Positions 1 to 9,810 of a stretch of 64,000 bases of DNA are shown one piece after another. The stretch's first letter is position 1. Every line of letters starts with the position of its first letter. Under the pieces are notes generated by a model. The model had not been told where the DNA came from and ran no database searches. It saw only the letters and a program-made list of their open reading frames with translations. The DNA comes from Bacteroidia bacterium (GTDB lineage: Bacteria > Bacteroidota > Bacteroidia > Bacteroidales > Paludibacteraceae), in NCBI GenBank assembly GCA_009929375.1, contig SAAO01000007.1:55328-119327 (forward strand). The letters run 5' to 3'. The position numbers and the translations under genes were made by a program.

Positions 1-1214
1 AAAGCTTGGGTTATAGTTGTATAGCTGCACATTGCAATTTTCACCTGAGAATGGAAGAATCAGACAGAGATGAAAAGTTTGTTCGCAATTATTGTCTGGC
101 TCATAACATAAATTTATATTCAATTGATTTTGATACAATTGAATATGCTAAATCAAATAAAATTTCGATTGAAATGGCTGCCCGTAAACTCAGGTACGAG
201 TGGTTCGAGGAAATTCGCAAAAAAACTGCTTCAAACGCCATTGCAATAGCTCATCATGCCGATGATAATGCTGAAACATTACTGCTTAATCTGGTTCGAG
301 GAACCGGTATACGTGGCCTGACCGGAATAAGTGCAAAGAATGGTTGGGTAGTTCGTCCACTGTTGTGTGTACGCAGATCTGAAATTGAAAATTATGCATC
401 TGAGCAGCAAATTGATTTTGTGACAGATTCCACCAATCATGAAAATGAATATCAGCGAAATAAGTTGCGCAACCAGGTCATTCCTCTGTTAAGTGAGATA
501 AATCCATCGGTAGTGCAAACTTTGAACGATAATGCAGAAAGGCTCAGGAATACATTCAGAGTTTATGAACAATTCGTGGAAGAGAAAAGAAAACTGATTG
601 TTGAAAAGCGGAATGATGAATTTTTTATCAACATTGAACTGCTGAAGAAAGAACCGGAAAAAGATACACTCTTATACGAGTTTTGCAGGGATTTTGGCTT
701 TCATCCCGACCAGATTAAAGGAATTTTACAAAGTATTGAGGGTATCTCGGGCAAAATATGGTATTCAACTGAGTTTGTAGCTGTTAAAGATCGTAACTTT
801 ATAATTATAAGCAAAATACCTTCAAATAATTTTTGCGAAGAACTTATTTATGAAGATACTGAAATTGTATTCGAGCCATTAAAGTTAAGTTTCAGAAGCT
901 TTCGCAGAACAGAAGACTATAAAATCGAGCGTTCGTGTGATTGTGCCCATGTGGATGCGACTTTGATGAAATATCCGCTGGAGTTACGCAGGGTTAAAAC
1001 CGGAGACAGTTTTATTCCTTTTGGTATGAGAGGCCGAAAAAAACTAAGTGATTTTTTTATCGATTTAAAGTTGAATGCAAAACAGAAAGCCAATATTTTT
1101 GTGCTTGCTTCAGATAACGAAATCGTTTGGGTAATTGGTCACAGGGTTGATAATCGCTATGCTGTGACAGATAAAACCACAGAGATACTTGAAATTAAAA
1201 TTTTAAGGGATTAA
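1..1214 (+). CDS. tilS: tRNA(Ile)-lysidine synthase TilS, 5'-truncated by window edge
   Basis: TilS attaches lysidine to C34 of the AUA-reading tRNA-Ile in the cytoplasm, using ATP and lysine. The open frame already runs at base 1, and the first visible residues (GYSCIAAHCNFHLR) match the segment that follows the PP-loop. The start codon and the SGGxDS ATP-binding loop, roughly 35-45 residues, therefore lie upstream of the window. Visible TilS hallmarks are HHADDNAET, LVRGTGIRGL and RPLL. A C-terminal RRVKTGDSFIPFGM-type motif of the TilS C-terminal domain is followed by RGRKKLSDFF. About 400 residues are visible, consistent with the usual 430-450. The apparent TTG start near base 6 is an artefact of truncation. 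The family assignment is secure. Confidence 0.95.
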   Translation, partial: SLGYSCIAAHCNFHLRMEESDRDEKFVRNYCLAHNINLYSIDFDTIEYAKSNKISIEMAARKLRYEWFEEIRKKTASNAIAIAHHADDNAETLLLNLVRGTGIRGLTGISAKNGWVVRPLLCVRRSEIENYASEQQIDFVTDSTNHENEYQRNKLRNQVIPLLSEINPSVVQTLNDNAERLRNTFRVYEQFVEEKRKLIVEKRNDEFFINIELLKKEPEKDTLLYEFCRDFGFHPDQIKGILQSIEGISGKIWYSTEFVAVKDRNFIIISKIPSNNFCEELIYEDTEIVFEPLKLSFRSFRRTEDYKIERSCDCAHVDATLMKYPLELRRVKTGDSFIPFGMRGRKKLSDFFIDLKLNAKQKANIFVLASDNEIVWVIGHRVDNRYAVTDKTTEILEIKILRD

Positions 1215-1313
1215 CTCTTACTTTACCATGTGTTTCTGTAAAAGCTATTTTGAGCATAAGTGACTTTATAATCTGGTTTCGGATAGTTTACGCAATATAA
1301 ATTTGCTGTCATT

Positions 1314-1344
1314 TTGCATATTTGGAAATTTAATTGTATTTTTG
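1314..1344 (+). promoter_or_regulatory. Bacteroidetes-type promoter of rho
   Basis: TTG at 1314-1316, a 20-base spacer, then TATTTTTG at 1337-1344. This matches the Bacteroidetes sigma consensus (-33 TTG, -7 TAnnTTTG). Transcription would begin near 1351, leaving about 120 nt of leader before rho. No hairpin with a T-run is obvious in the leader. Confidence 0.6.
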
Positions 1345-1471
1345 TACAAGTTTTCAATAAGGCAACGGCCTCCTGCTGTTGTTTCACAAAATCAACTATT
1401 AAATACATTCACTACGACGTTAATTTCCCATACATGGGAAAATTCCCTCTTTAAACGTATATCATCATTTT

Positions 1472-3409
1472 ATGAGTAATTACACTATTTTGCAACTTAA
1501 TGCGAAAGAACTGACCGAGTTAAAGGACATCGCAACCGAGTTAGGACTTAAAGTTTCAGGCTCTGCCAAAAAGGAACAACTTGTTTACGACATTCTTGAC
1601 CAACAGGCCATAGTCAACGCACAAAGAAAAACGGCCGATAAGCCGGATGCAGACCGAAAAAAACGACTTCGTGTATCGGTAAAGAAAAAAACTGATACAA
1701 AGCCAAACACTCAGCCGGAAGCAGTTCAGAAAGAAAAAACAGCTGAGAAAGAAATTACTAAACAGGAAGTTACAGTCGCCCCCAAAGTAGTTGCTCCTGT
1801 AGAAAAAACTTCAAATGAGGCTGTTGAAACAGCAAATGCTGAAAAGAAACCAAATCAGAATCAGCAGAAAAAAAACAATACAAAATCTCCAAAAGCGAAG
1901 AAAACTCCTGCTCAGGAATCACAATCAGCTCCTGCAGTTACTGAAGAAACGCCTGTTGTAGCCGAAAAAGTTGCAGAGCCATCGGAAGTTAAGCCCGTTA
2001 ATGTAAAAAAAATCGTTCTTGAAAAACGTCAGCATGTAGTTGAACAACCAGCAGTTGAACTGAATAACGATGAACCTATTTCAGTAGAGCCTGAAATTGA
2101 AAATGTAAGCGAAGCAGCTGTAACTGAAAATGCAGAATTGCCTGAATCTGCTGATAAAAAAGTAGTGAATGTAGATATGCGTCAGCCTAAGAACAATAAT
2201 AATGGTCAGGCAAACGGAAATCAGCAGAATAATAATTCGAATCGCAATAAATTTCAGCCACGCAACGAAAAACAGGAAAAACAATTTGACTTTGATGGAA
2301 TACTCGAAGGTACCGGAACGCTAGAAATGATGCAGGATGGTTACGGATTCCTTCGTTCGGCTGATTATAATTACCTTGCTTCGCCCGACGATATTTATGT
2401 ATCGCAATCGCAAATCAAACTTTTCGGACTTAAAACCGGTGATACCGTTTCAGGTGCTATCCGTCCACCAAAAGAAGGCGAAAAATATTTCCCTTTGATT
2501 AAGGTCAACAAAATTAATGGTCGTTCGCCCGAATATGTACGCGATCGCGTTCCATTCGAACATTTGACTCCACTTTTCCCCGATCAGAAATTCAATTTAA
2601 CTTCAGCTAAAAACGATCCGCTTTCTGTGCGTGTGGTCGACCTCTTCTCTCCTATCGGTAAAGGTCAGCGCGGACTTATTGTGGCTCAGCCTAAAACAGG
2701 TAAAACTGTATTGCTGAAAGAAATAGCAAATGCTATTGCCGCCAATCACCCTGAAGTGTATATGATAGTTCTGCTCATTGACGAACGTCCTGAAGAAGTA
2801 ACTGATATGGCTCGTAGTGTACGTGCCGAAGTGGTTTCTTCTACTTTCGACGAACCTGCTGAGCGTCACGTGAAAGTAGCTGCAATGGTTCACGAAAAAG
2901 CCAAACGAATGGTAGAATGCGGACATGATGTGGTGATTCTGCTTGATTCAATTACCAGACTTGCGCGTGCATACAACACTGTTTCGCCTGCTTCAGGAAA
3001 AATTCTTTCAGGTGGTGTGGATGCCAATGCATTGCATAAACCCAAACGTTTCTTCGGAGCGGCACGTAACATCGAAAATGGTGGTAGTCTGACGATTATT
3101 GCGACAGCTTTGACTGAGACTGGTTCGAAAATGGACGAAGTAATTTTCGAAGAATTTAAAGGAACCGGAAATATGGAGCTTCAACTCGACCGCAAACTTT
3201 CGAATAAACGTATTTTCCCTGCTGTGGATATTATGGCATCGAGTACTCGTCGCGACGATCTTCTGCTCGATCAGGATACTCTGAATCGTATGTGGATTTT
3301 GCGTCGTCATCTTTCAGATATGAATTCACTCGAAGCAATGGAATTCCTCAAAGATCGTATGGAACGTACTGAAAACAATGATGAATTTCTGGTATCCATG
3401 AACAGTTAG
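1472..3409 (+). CDS. rho: Transcription termination factor Rho with long disordered insert
   Basis: Rho is the hexameric RNA helicase that terminates transcription. In order: an N-terminal Rho_N/SAP-like helical domain (about residues 1-48); a Lys/Glu/Pro/Asn/Gln-rich low-complexity insert (about 50-275); an RNA-binding cold-shock fold (about 280-350, DGYGFLRS); and the RecA-like ATPase. The ATPase has Walker A QPKTGKT near residue 410 and a Walker B/R-loop region [16 protein letters not shown] near 490. The 645-residue length exceeds the 419 of E. coli because of the insert, which is usual in Bacteroidetes. In Bacteroides thetaiotaomicron the corresponding disordered region has been reported to drive condensate formation; whether that holds here is inference. 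The gene stands alone, with its own promoter and terminator. Confidence 0.97.
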   Translation: MSNYTILQLNAKELTELKDIATELGLKVSGSAKKEQLVYDILDQQAIVNAQRKTADKPDADRKKRLRVSVKKKTDTKPNTQPEAVQKEKTAEKEITKQEVTVAPKVVAPVEKTSNEAVETANAEKKPNQNQQKKNNTKSPKAKKTPAQESQSAPAVTEETPVVAEKVAEPSEVKPVNVKKIVLEKRQHVVEQPAVELNNDEPISVEPEIENVSEAAVTENAELPESADKKVVNVDMRQPKNNNNGQANGNQQNNNSNRNKFQPRNEKQEKQFDFDGILEGTGTLEMMQDGYGFLRSADYNYLASPDDIYVSQSQIKLFGLKTGDTVSGAIRPPKEGEKYFPLIKVNKINGRSPEYVRDRVPFEHLTPLFPDQKFNLTSAKNDPLSVRVVDLFSPIGKGQRGLIVAQPKTGKTVLLKEIANAIAANHPEVYMIVLLIDERPEEVTDMARSVRAEVVSSTFDEPAERHVKVAAMVHEKAKRMVECGHDVVILLDSITRLARAYNTVSPASGKILSGGVDANALHKPKRFFGAARNIENGGSLTIIATALTETGSKMDEVIFEEFKGTGNMELQLDRKLSNKRIFPAVDIMASSTRRDDLLLDQDTLNRMWILRRHLSDMNSLEAMEFLKDRMERTENNDEFLVSMNS

Positions 3410-3427
3410 TGTGCATATTATACTTTA

Positions 3428-3462
3428 AAAAGAGTGGAGATTATATCTTCACTCTTTTTTTT
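3428..3462 (+). terminator. Intrinsic terminator after rho
   Basis: A 14-bp stem (AAAAGAGTGGAGAT with ATCTTCACTCTTTT, one G-T pair) with a 3-nt loop is followed by an uninterrupted T run. It lies 18 bases after the rho stop. Confidence 0.85.
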
Positions 3463-3579
3463 GCTAAACCAAATTTGTAGTTGTTGGCAAAATTGATCGG
3501 ATTGTAAGCGAGAATTTTTTTATCTAATATTTTGTATTAACTTTGGTGCCCTTTTACTTAAAATTTTAAATAAACAAAA

Positions 3580-4395
3580 ATGAAACATTTGATTAAATCT
3601 TACTTTTCGATAGCAGCATTACTGTCGCTATTGGTATTTACTGCGTGCGAAACTAATAAAGTAACCAGTGTAGTACTTGACAAAACAGAAGCGAGCCTTA
3701 TGGTTGGCGACACTGATACCCTGACAGCTGATGTGGACTACTCGGGAAGTATAATTCCTGCAGTAATATGGAGCAGTAGCGACGAAACAATTATTAGTGT
3801 TAAAGATGGCGTAGTAACAGCACTTAAAGTAGGCTCTGCAGTTATTACAGCCACAGCTTCAGATAAATCAGCTTCGTGTACTATAACTGTAACCGATGAA
3901 CTGAAACCTGTCTTCACAAATGCCGAAATACAATTTTATGGTCATTTTTATAATGACAGTCTGAATAACTTTGTGTTGATGCTCACGAATACTAACGACA
4001 CATTATATCTTGATTTGAATACAGACACAACAGCCACAACCGGACTTCCTGCAGGAAAATACACAATGTTGGGTGATTTTGAATACTTTGAAGATTTTAC
4101 ACCAATGAGCATAATTCCTGCTTTCGAATTCGAAGGCAGTAGTTATGGCTCATGGTTTTTCAACAAAGTTTCCGAAAGACCGTTGGCTGAGGGTGAGATG
4201 AATGTAAGTCTGAACGGAACACAATATACTATTGGTTTTGCATTAACTGATTATGACGGCATTAAGGTTAACGGAACTTACAGCGGACCAGCTGTGTTTA
4301 ATGACTATTCGGAACAGATGGAGGTTATTGCCAACAGTTCAGCCGCGAAAATCCCGGGAGTAAAACATCGTCGTACTTTTGGATTATTCAAATAA
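3580..4395 (+). CDS. Lipoprotein with Big2 (bacterial Ig-like) domain, function unknown
   Basis: The signal peptide ends in a lipobox-like FTAC, so Cys23 should be the lipidated residue. The segment from about residue 28 to 105 has the Big2 pattern (VVLDKTEASLMVGDTDTL, WSSSDETIISVKDGVVTALKVGSAVITATA), typical of surface or periplasmic adhesion-like modules. The remaining ~165 residues look like a small beta-rich domain with no family I recognise. It is followed directly by a strong terminator and appears monocistronic. A -7-like TAACTTTG lies at 3538-3545, without a good -33 element. Export and lipidation are well supported; the biological role is unknown. Confidence 0.85.
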   Translation: MKHLIKSYFSIAALLSLLVFTACETNKVTSVVLDKTEASLMVGDTDTLTADVDYSGSIIPAVIWSSSDETIISVKDGVVTALKVGSAVITATASDKSASCTITVTDELKPVFTNAEIQFYGHFYNDSLNNFVLMLTNTNDTLYLDLNTDTTATTGLPAGKYTMLGDFEYFEDFTPMSIIPAFEFEGSSYGSWFFNKVSERPLAEGEMNVSLNGTQYTIGFALTDYDGIKVNGTYSGPAVFNDYSEQMEVIANSSAAKIPGVKHRRTFGLFK

Positions 4396-4419
4396 TTTGT
4401 AGCAAAAGAATACTGTATT

Positions 4420-4458
4420 AAGAGTACTTCCCAAAATTGAGAAGTACTCTTTTTTTTT
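4420..4458 (+). terminator. Intrinsic terminator after the Big2 lipoprotein gene
   Basis: Perfect 11-bp stem AAGAGTACTTC / GAAGTACTCTT (4420-4430 and 4441-4451) with a 10-nt loop and a T run to 4458. Confidence 0.85.
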
Positions 4459-4605
4459 GCACAGAAAGTCAGCTTTTATGCATGTTTTTCATTAGATTAT
4501 GAAAAAAAGCACTATCTTTGCCGGCGAAAAAATTATTTCTTTATCAAAATCTGACTCTTATTGAATTAATTTGTAGCTCAGTTATCAACAAAAAAAGAAC
4601 TAAAA

Positions 4606-5352
4606 ATGAAACTATTAGAAGGAAAAGTAGCTATTGTTACCGGTGCTGCCCGTGGAATCGGGAAAGCAATTGCCCTCAAACTTGCGAGTGAAGGTGCAGC
4701 TATTGCATTTACCGACTTGAACATCGATGAAAATGCACTGAATACGCAAAAAGAAATCGAAGCCCTTGGTGTAAAAGCAAAAGGTTATGCTTCGAACGCT
4801 GCCAGTTTTGACGATACGCACACAGTTGTAGACGAAATTGTAAAAGAGTTTGGTCGCGTGGATATTTTGGTAAACAATGCCGGAATAACCAAAGATGGAC
4901 TTATGATGCGCATGAGCGAAGCTCAGTGGGATGCAGTAATCAATGTCAATCTGAAATCAGCTTTCAACTTTATTCATGCATGTACACCTGTAATGATGAA
5001 ACAACGTACAGGTAGCATTATCAATATGAGTTCGGTAGTTGGTGTTTCGGGAAATGCCGGACAAGCTAACTATTCAGCTTCGAAAGCTGGTATGATTGGT
5101 CTTGCCAAATCGGTTGCCAAAGAATTTGGTTCGCGTGGTATTCGTGCTAATGCCATTGCTCCGGGCTTTATCGAAACCGAAATGACTCACGCACTTACCG
5201 ACGAGCAACGCGCCAAATGGGCTGAACTGATTCCTTTGCGTCGTGGTGGAAGTCCTGACGAAGTAGCAAAAGTGACTTTATTCCTTGCTTCTGACCTTTC
5301 GAGCTATGTAAGCGGACAGGTAATCAATGTTTGTGGTGGAATGAACACTTGA
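4606..5352 (+). CDS. fabG: 3-oxoacyl-[acyl-carrier-protein] reductase FabG
   Basis: A short-chain dehydrogenase that reduces 3-oxoacyl-ACP with NADPH in fatty-acid elongation. The 248-residue protein has the cofactor motif TGAARGIG near the N-terminus and the structural NNAG. The catalytic triad is visible as Ser143 (NMSSVVG), Tyr156 and Lys160 (NYSASKAG). The C-terminal GQVINVCGGM end is typical of FabG. A TATCTTTG -7 box lies at 4513-4520, though its -33 element is weak. The gene stands alone between two terminators, unlike the clustered fab genes of other phyla. FabG is the best fit among SDR enzymes because of length and C-terminus; another SDR specificity cannot be fully excluded. Confidence 0.9.
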   Translation: MKLLEGKVAIVTGAARGIGKAIALKLASEGAAIAFTDLNIDENALNTQKEIEALGVKAKGYASNAASFDDTHTVVDEIVKEFGRVDILVNNAGITKDGLMMRMSEAQWDAVINVNLKSAFNFIHACTPVMMKQRTGSIINMSSVVGVSGNAGQANYSASKAGMIGLAKSVAKEFGSRGIRANAIAPGFIETEMTHALTDEQRAKWAELIPLRRGGSPDEVAKVTLFLASDLSSYVSGQVINVCGGMNT

Positions 5353-5415
5353 TTTATTTTTATTATTTATTCAGTTGCAATTAAAGTAGATTGTAACTGT
5401 TTTCAATATTTCAAT

Positions 5416-5450
5416 AAACGCTTCGGGAATAAATTCCGGAGCGTTTTTTT
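5416..5450 (+). terminator. Intrinsic terminator after fabG
   Basis: The AACGCTTCGG arm pairs with the CCGGAGCGTT arm (one T-G pair) around an AT-rich loop, followed by seven T. Confidence 0.8.
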
Positions 5451-5490
5451 ATCTTTATAGTTTTGTAATTGTAATGTATTGTGAATAAAC

Positions 5491-5521
5491 TTGCAATTCA
5501 CATTTATTTTTTGTATTTTTG
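5491..5521 (+). promoter_or_regulatory. Bacteroidetes-type promoter of the otsAB fusion gene
   Basis: TTG at 5491-5493, a 20-nt spacer and TATTTTTG at 5514-5521. It predicts a leader of about 120 nt before the start codon at 5647. Confidence 0.6.
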
Positions 5522-5646
5522 GAGTTATCCTCTTCGAATAAGGAAATATTTTTACGTCAGACAGCCAAATTCAACTCTGTCACCTCCCTTATTCACAATC
5601 AAAAACCAAAGGAAACAGGCGTTTTCCTTTTTCAAAAAATCCGCTT

Positions 5647-7818
5647 ATGAAACTATTTATAATTTCAAATCGACTGCCCATTAAGGCAAACAGAAACGAA
5701 AACAACGAACTCGAATTTACAAGAAGCGAAGGTGGACTAACTACCGGAATGGATTCGCTTACTATGGATGTAGAGAAACACTGGATTGGATGGCCGGGCA
5801 CTTATACCGAATCGGAAGAAGAGGAAAAACTTATAAGTGAGCATCTGGAAAAATTTAATTTTCATCCTGTTTTTCTTTCTTCCGACCAAATTCTGAATTA
5901 TTACGAAGGATACAGTAATAGTACTTTGTGGCCGTTGTGTCACTATTTTTATACTTTTATTGAGTACGAAAACTTATACTGGAATACATACAAGCAGGTA
6001 AATGAACTTTTTGCACGAACAACTCTTAATCTGATTGGGCCGGATGACATTGTTTGGGTGCAGGATTATCAGTTAATGCTTTTGCCACAAATGATTCGGA
6101 AATCGGTCGACAATGTGAGTATTGGTTATTTTCACCATATCCCCTTCCCTTCCTACGAGTTGTTTCGTGTATTGCCTGAGCGGGCAGAGCTACTCGAAGG
6201 TTTGCTTGGAGCCGACTTAATTGGCTTTCACACACATGATTACATGCGACACTTTGTGAGTGCAGCCGAACGAGTACTCGATATTCGTTTCCGCTTCGAT
6301 CAGGTTTTGCTCAACAACCGCATTGCTTATGTGGATGCTTTCCCGATGGGAATAAACTTCGACTTGTATTACAACGCAATTCAACAACCTGAAGTACAGG
6401 CAAAAGTAGATGCTATGCGCGAGACTTATGGCAAGCACAAACTTATTCTGTCGGTTGACAGGCTCGATTACAGTAAGGGAATTGTGCACCGTCTGCGCGG
6501 TTTTGCTCAGTTTCTCGAAAATCACCCTGAATATCGCGAAAAAGTGTCGTTAGCCATGATAGTAGTGCCTTCGCGCGATAGTGTGGACAGATATGCTTCG
6601 CTGAAAACAAAAATAGATGAAACAATAGGTACGATAAACGGAAAATTCTCGACGATTAACTGGACACCGGTGTACTATTTTTATCATGGATTTCCGTTCG
6701 AAGAGCTGGTTGCGCTTTATCACATGGCCGATATTGGCCTTGTAACTCCTTTGCGTGATGGGATGAATCTGGTTGCAAAAGAATATCTGGCTGCAAAACG
6801 TGAAAAAGCCGGCGTGTTGATTCTCAGCGAAATGGCCGGTGCAGCTATTGAACTGAACGAAGCATTGATTATTAATCCGAACAATATTGAGGAAATTGAA
6901 AATGCAATATATACTGCGCTTGAAATGCCCGAAGAAGAACAGATGCGACGTTTGAAAAAAATGCAACAATCTGTTTCGAGAAAATCGGTGAATAAATGGG
7001 CCAATGATTTTGTGAATGAACTGAAAGCAATTAATTTACGTAACGAAAATCTGAATACAGAGCGCATTGATTATCAGGCCAAAATAAAAATTCAAACTGA
7101 ATATCGTAATTCGCAGAAGCGCTTGTTTATTCTTGATTATGATGGTACACTATCGGCGTTCAAAAGCCGACCCGAAGATGCTGTGCCTACGAAGGAAACA
7201 TATAAACTCCTGTATAAACTGGCTGCCGATCCTAAAAACAAAGTGGTTATCAGCAGCGGACGCGATCGTGACACGCTCGAAGAATGGTTTGGAAGCCTTG
7301 CAATAGATTTGGCTGCCGAACATGGTGCATGTTATAAAGAACACGGAGTTTGGGTGGATAATATTGGCGACGAAAAGCCATGGGATAACGAAATTATGGA
7401 AATTGTTCAGAACTTTGTAGATAAAACCCCGCGTTCGAAAATTGAAGAAAAAAACACCACACTTGTATGGCATTATCGCAATGTGGACACATGGCTGGCT
7501 TCATTGCGTGAACAGCAACTTTTCGAAGCTCTGATGATTCCATGTGCACGGCTGGGTTTACAGATTATGCGTGGAAACAAAATTATTGAAATAAAATCGC
7601 CGATACACACAAAAGGCTCAGAGGCACGAAGATTATTGGCAACTCAAAATTTCGACTTTATTATGGCTATTGGCGACGATACAACTGATGAGGACACTTT
7701 CCGTGAACTGCCCGATTTTGCATATACCATAAAAGTAGGTAATATTTCGGAAGTGGCACGTTACAGTGTCAAATCGCAATCGAAAGTATTACCACTTTTA
7801 GATATAATTTCTGACTAA
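5647..7818 (+). CDS. Bifunctional trehalose-6-phosphate synthase/phosphatase
   Basis: Makes trehalose in two steps on one 723-residue chain. The N-terminal GT20 domain (about 1-470) joins UDP-glucose to glucose-6-phosphate; the C-terminal HAD phosphatase (about 490-723) removes the phosphate. Synthase motifs visible are SEGGLTTGM, WVQDYQLMLLP, SVDRLDYSKGI and LRDGMNLVAKEY. Phosphatase motifs are LDYDGTL (nucleophile Asp near 498), VISSGRD and GDDTTDED. Both halves look intact, so both activities are expected. The N-terminus MKLFIISNRLPI is the family norm. The stop lies two bases from the stop of the convergent GH15 gene, leaving no room for a separate terminator. Trehalose would serve as an osmoprotectant or carbon reserve. 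Confidence 0.95.
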   Translation: MKLFIISNRLPIKANRNENNELEFTRSEGGLTTGMDSLTMDVEKHWIGWPGTYTESEEEEKLISEHLEKFNFHPVFLSSDQILNYYEGYSNSTLWPLCHYFYTFIEYENLYWNTYKQVNELFARTTLNLIGPDDIVWVQDYQLMLLPQMIRKSVDNVSIGYFHHIPFPSYELFRVLPERAELLEGLLGADLIGFHTHDYMRHFVSAAERVLDIRFRFDQVLLNNRIAYVDAFPMGINFDLYYNAIQQPEVQAKVDAMRETYGKHKLILSVDRLDYSKGIVHRLRGFAQFLENHPEYREKVSLAMIVVPSRDSVDRYASLKTKIDETIGTINGKFSTINWTPVYYFYHGFPFEELVALYHMADIGLVTPLRDGMNLVAKEYLAAKREKAGVLILSEMAGAAIELNEALIINPNNIEEIENAIYTALEMPEEEQMRRLKKMQQSVSRKSVNKWANDFVNELKAINLRNENLNTERIDYQAKIKIQTEYRNSQKRLFILDYDGTLSAFKSRPEDAVPTKETYKLLYKLAADPKNKVVISSGRDRDTLEEWFGSLAIDLAAEHGACYKEHGVWVDNIGDEKPWDNEIMEIVQNFVDKTPRSKIEEKNTTLVWHYRNVDTWLASLREQQLFEALMIPCARLGLQIMRGNKIIEIKSPIHTKGSEARRLLATQNFDFIMAIGDDTTDEDTFRELPDFAYTIKVGNISEVARYSVKSQSKVLPLLDIISD

Positions 7819-7820
7819 AA

Positions 7821-9632
7821 TCAGGGGCGAATAAAGCGCGAGAGTTCAACCTTATCGGCAAAAAGCTTGGCGGTATTAATCAATGCCAAATGAGAATAAG
7901 CCTGCGGAAAGTTCCCTAACTGACGCTTTGATTCGAAATCAAGATCTTCACTGAAAAGGCCCAAATGATTTGAATAGCTCAACAGCTTATCAAAAATCAC
8001 TCGGGCTTCTTCGTGCCGTCCCACAACATAAAGCGCCCGCACCATCCAAAAAGTGCAAATGGTAAAGGCTGAAGTTGGTTTTCCAAAGTCATCTTCGCTA
8101 TTATATCTGTACATTAATCCATTGTTGTAAAGAGATTTATATACTGAATCTACAGTTTTCATATAACGTTCGTTATCACCTTCAATAAATCCATATTCTT
8201 CCATCAGCAGCAACGAAGAATCCATTTCCGTGTTTGCATAAGTCTGAGTAAAGCTTTGAATTTCATCGTTCCAGCCAAAAGTCATCACGTCTTCACGAAT
8301 TTCATCGGCAATTGTTTTCCATTTATCTTCGAAATCCTTTTTATTCAGAATCGCGGCAATACTTACAGCACGATCCAGAGCCACCCACGACATTACTTTT
8401 GAGAATACAAAATGTTGCTCTGCGCCACGAATTTCCCAAATCCCTTTGTCGGGTTCACGCCAGTCACGACTTACAGTCCTCACAATATTTTTCACAACTT
8501 CGAACATATCCTCAATCTCGTCGAGTGTGCCCGGAAAGAACCTGTAATATTGGTAAATCACATCCATCAGATAACCAAACGAATCGTTTTGTTTCTGGTG
8601 ATAAGCATCGTTGCCAATACGAACCGGTTTCGAGTTCTCATGTCCGCTCAGATGATCCAGAATCTCTTCAGTAAGCATTCTTTCGCCTCTTATGCCGTAC
8701 ATTATCTGAAAGTTATCCGATTTTTTACGGATAATAGTTTTAATAAATCCCATAAATCGTTTGGCAGCACCCTGATGACCCACAGCAAGCAAAGTGTCGA
8801 TGGACATGGAGGCATCGCGCAGCCAGCAAAACCGATAATCCCAATTGCGCACCTCGCCTATCGACTCAGGAAGGCTGGTAGTCAATGCTGCTAAAACAGC
8901 ACCACTTGGTTGATACGACATTAGCTTCAGTACCAATACGCTTCGTTCAACTCTGTCGTTGTACAGTGAATATTGAAATGTGCGGTTACTCCAGTTTCGC
9001 CAATATACTTTAGTTCTCTGATATTCAAGATCAACACGGTTGATATTTATGTTTATCAGTTTTTGATTATACGAAATTAAAAAGAAACCATCTTCCGATA
9101 ATTCAATCTCATCGCCATTTAAAATTTTATTAAAATCAAACGAGCTATAAAGATAAAATGTATCATAAAGATTATCTTCGGCAAAAACCTTAATATAATC
9201 ATCATTAATAAAATACGAAGGCTTATCCCGGGCATAATTCATTGCCGGGAAAAATTCAGGACGAAAACGCGGACGACCTTTGCGAACCTTGATATATCTG
9301 TAAACTTCTGCCGGAAGATAATGTGTATCGTACTCGCCAATACGATATCGTGGCATAAAGTCGAGTACATCGAAAGCCGCATCCTCGGCTACAAAAGAGG
9401 TGCAAAGAATATTTGTATGCGCAATGTATCGCTGGTTTATGTTATAACCGTTGGTATTGATACTAAAATGGCCGCCCTTTTCCTTGTCGAGAATTGATGC
9501 AAATACAGATGCGGAGTCGAAATCGGGTAAACATAGCCAGTCAATACTACCTTTGTCGGACACAAGAGCTGCTGTGCGACAGTTTCCAATTGCACCATAA
9601 TGAAACATTTCGGTTGATAAGTCTTTATTCAT
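7821..9632 (-). CDS. GH15-family glucoamylase/trehalase-like glycoside hydrolase
   Basis: Cytoplasmic (no signal peptide) 603-residue GH15 protein: an N-terminal beta-sandwich-like part (CRTAALVSDKGSIDWLCLPDFDS) and an (alpha/alpha)6 catalytic barrel. Characteristic barrel motifs are WDYRFCWLRDAS (near 270), RIGNDAYHQKQNDSFGYLMD and GIWEIRG (near 400, a likely catalytic Glu region). Family members include glucoamylases, glucodextranases and GH15 trehalases. The convergent pairing with the trehalose synthase/phosphatase gene suggests trehalose or related alpha-glucoside turnover, but that is contextual inference. Its own promoter (TTG-N19-TATCTTTG) precedes it, so it is transcribed independently of otsAB. 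Confidence 0.88.
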   Translation of the reverse strand: MNKDLSTEMFHYGAIGNCRTAALVSDKGSIDWLCLPDFDSASVFASILDKEKGGHFSINTNGYNINQRYIAHTNILCTSFVAEDAAFDVLDFMPRYRIGEYDTHYLPAEVYRYIKVRKGRPRFRPEFFPAMNYARDKPSYFINDDYIKVFAEDNLYDTFYLYSSFDFNKILNGDEIELSEDGFFLISYNQKLINININRVDLEYQRTKVYWRNWSNRTFQYSLYNDRVERSVLVLKLMSYQPSGAVLAALTTSLPESIGEVRNWDYRFCWLRDASMSIDTLLAVGHQGAAKRFMGFIKTIIRKKSDNFQIMYGIRGERMLTEEILDHLSGHENSKPVRIGNDAYHQKQNDSFGYLMDVIYQYYRFFPGTLDEIEDMFEVVKNIVRTVSRDWREPDKGIWEIRGAEQHFVFSKVMSWVALDRAVSIAAILNKKDFEDKWKTIADEIREDVMTFGWNDEIQSFTQTYANTEMDSSLLLMEEYGFIEGDNERYMKTVDSVYKSLYNNGLMYRYNSEDDFGKPTSAFTICTFWMVRALYVVGRHEEARVIFDKLLSYSNHLGLFSEDLDFESKRQLGNFPQAYSHLALINTAKLFADKVELSRFIRP

Positions 9633-9664
9633 ATTTTAAAAATTGTTTCGTAATTAAGCATTTA

Positions 9665-9694
9665 CAAAGATAACAATCTGAGACTTTCAGGCAA
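9665..9694 (-). promoter_or_regulatory. Bacteroidetes-type promoter of the GH15 gene
   Basis: On the minus strand, TATCTTTG (9672-9665) is preceded after 19 nt by TTG (9694-9692), 33 bases before the ATG. Confidence 0.55.
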
Positions 9695-9745
9695 GAATAT
9701 TATTTTTTATTGTATAAAAAATCATTTTATTTAGTAGCACTGAGC

Positions 9746-9780
9746 ATAAAAAAAACCGTCATACCATTACGATATGACGG
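9746..9780 (-). terminator. Intrinsic terminator after the pyrophosphatase gene
   Basis: Stem CCGTCATA / TATGACGG (9780-9773 with 9763-9756 on the minus strand) followed by a run of T. It sits about 30 bases after the hppA stop. Confidence 0.85.
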
Positions 9781-9810
9781 ATTTAAAGGTATAATATTTA
9801 AGTCTTCTTG

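Noticed and set aside
1223..1408. 61-codon ORF on the minus strand between tilS and rho
   Set aside because: It overlaps the rho promoter region, has no recognisable domain and no start context; more likely chance.
5481..5684. 67-codon ORF spanning the otsAB leader and start
   Set aside because: It overlaps the -33/-7 promoter and the first codons of otsAB in another frame; composition is not protein-like.
8312..8894. Plus-strand ORFs of 120 and 160 codons inside the GH15 gene
   Set aside because: Antisense shadows of a clear GH15 reading frame; no domain.
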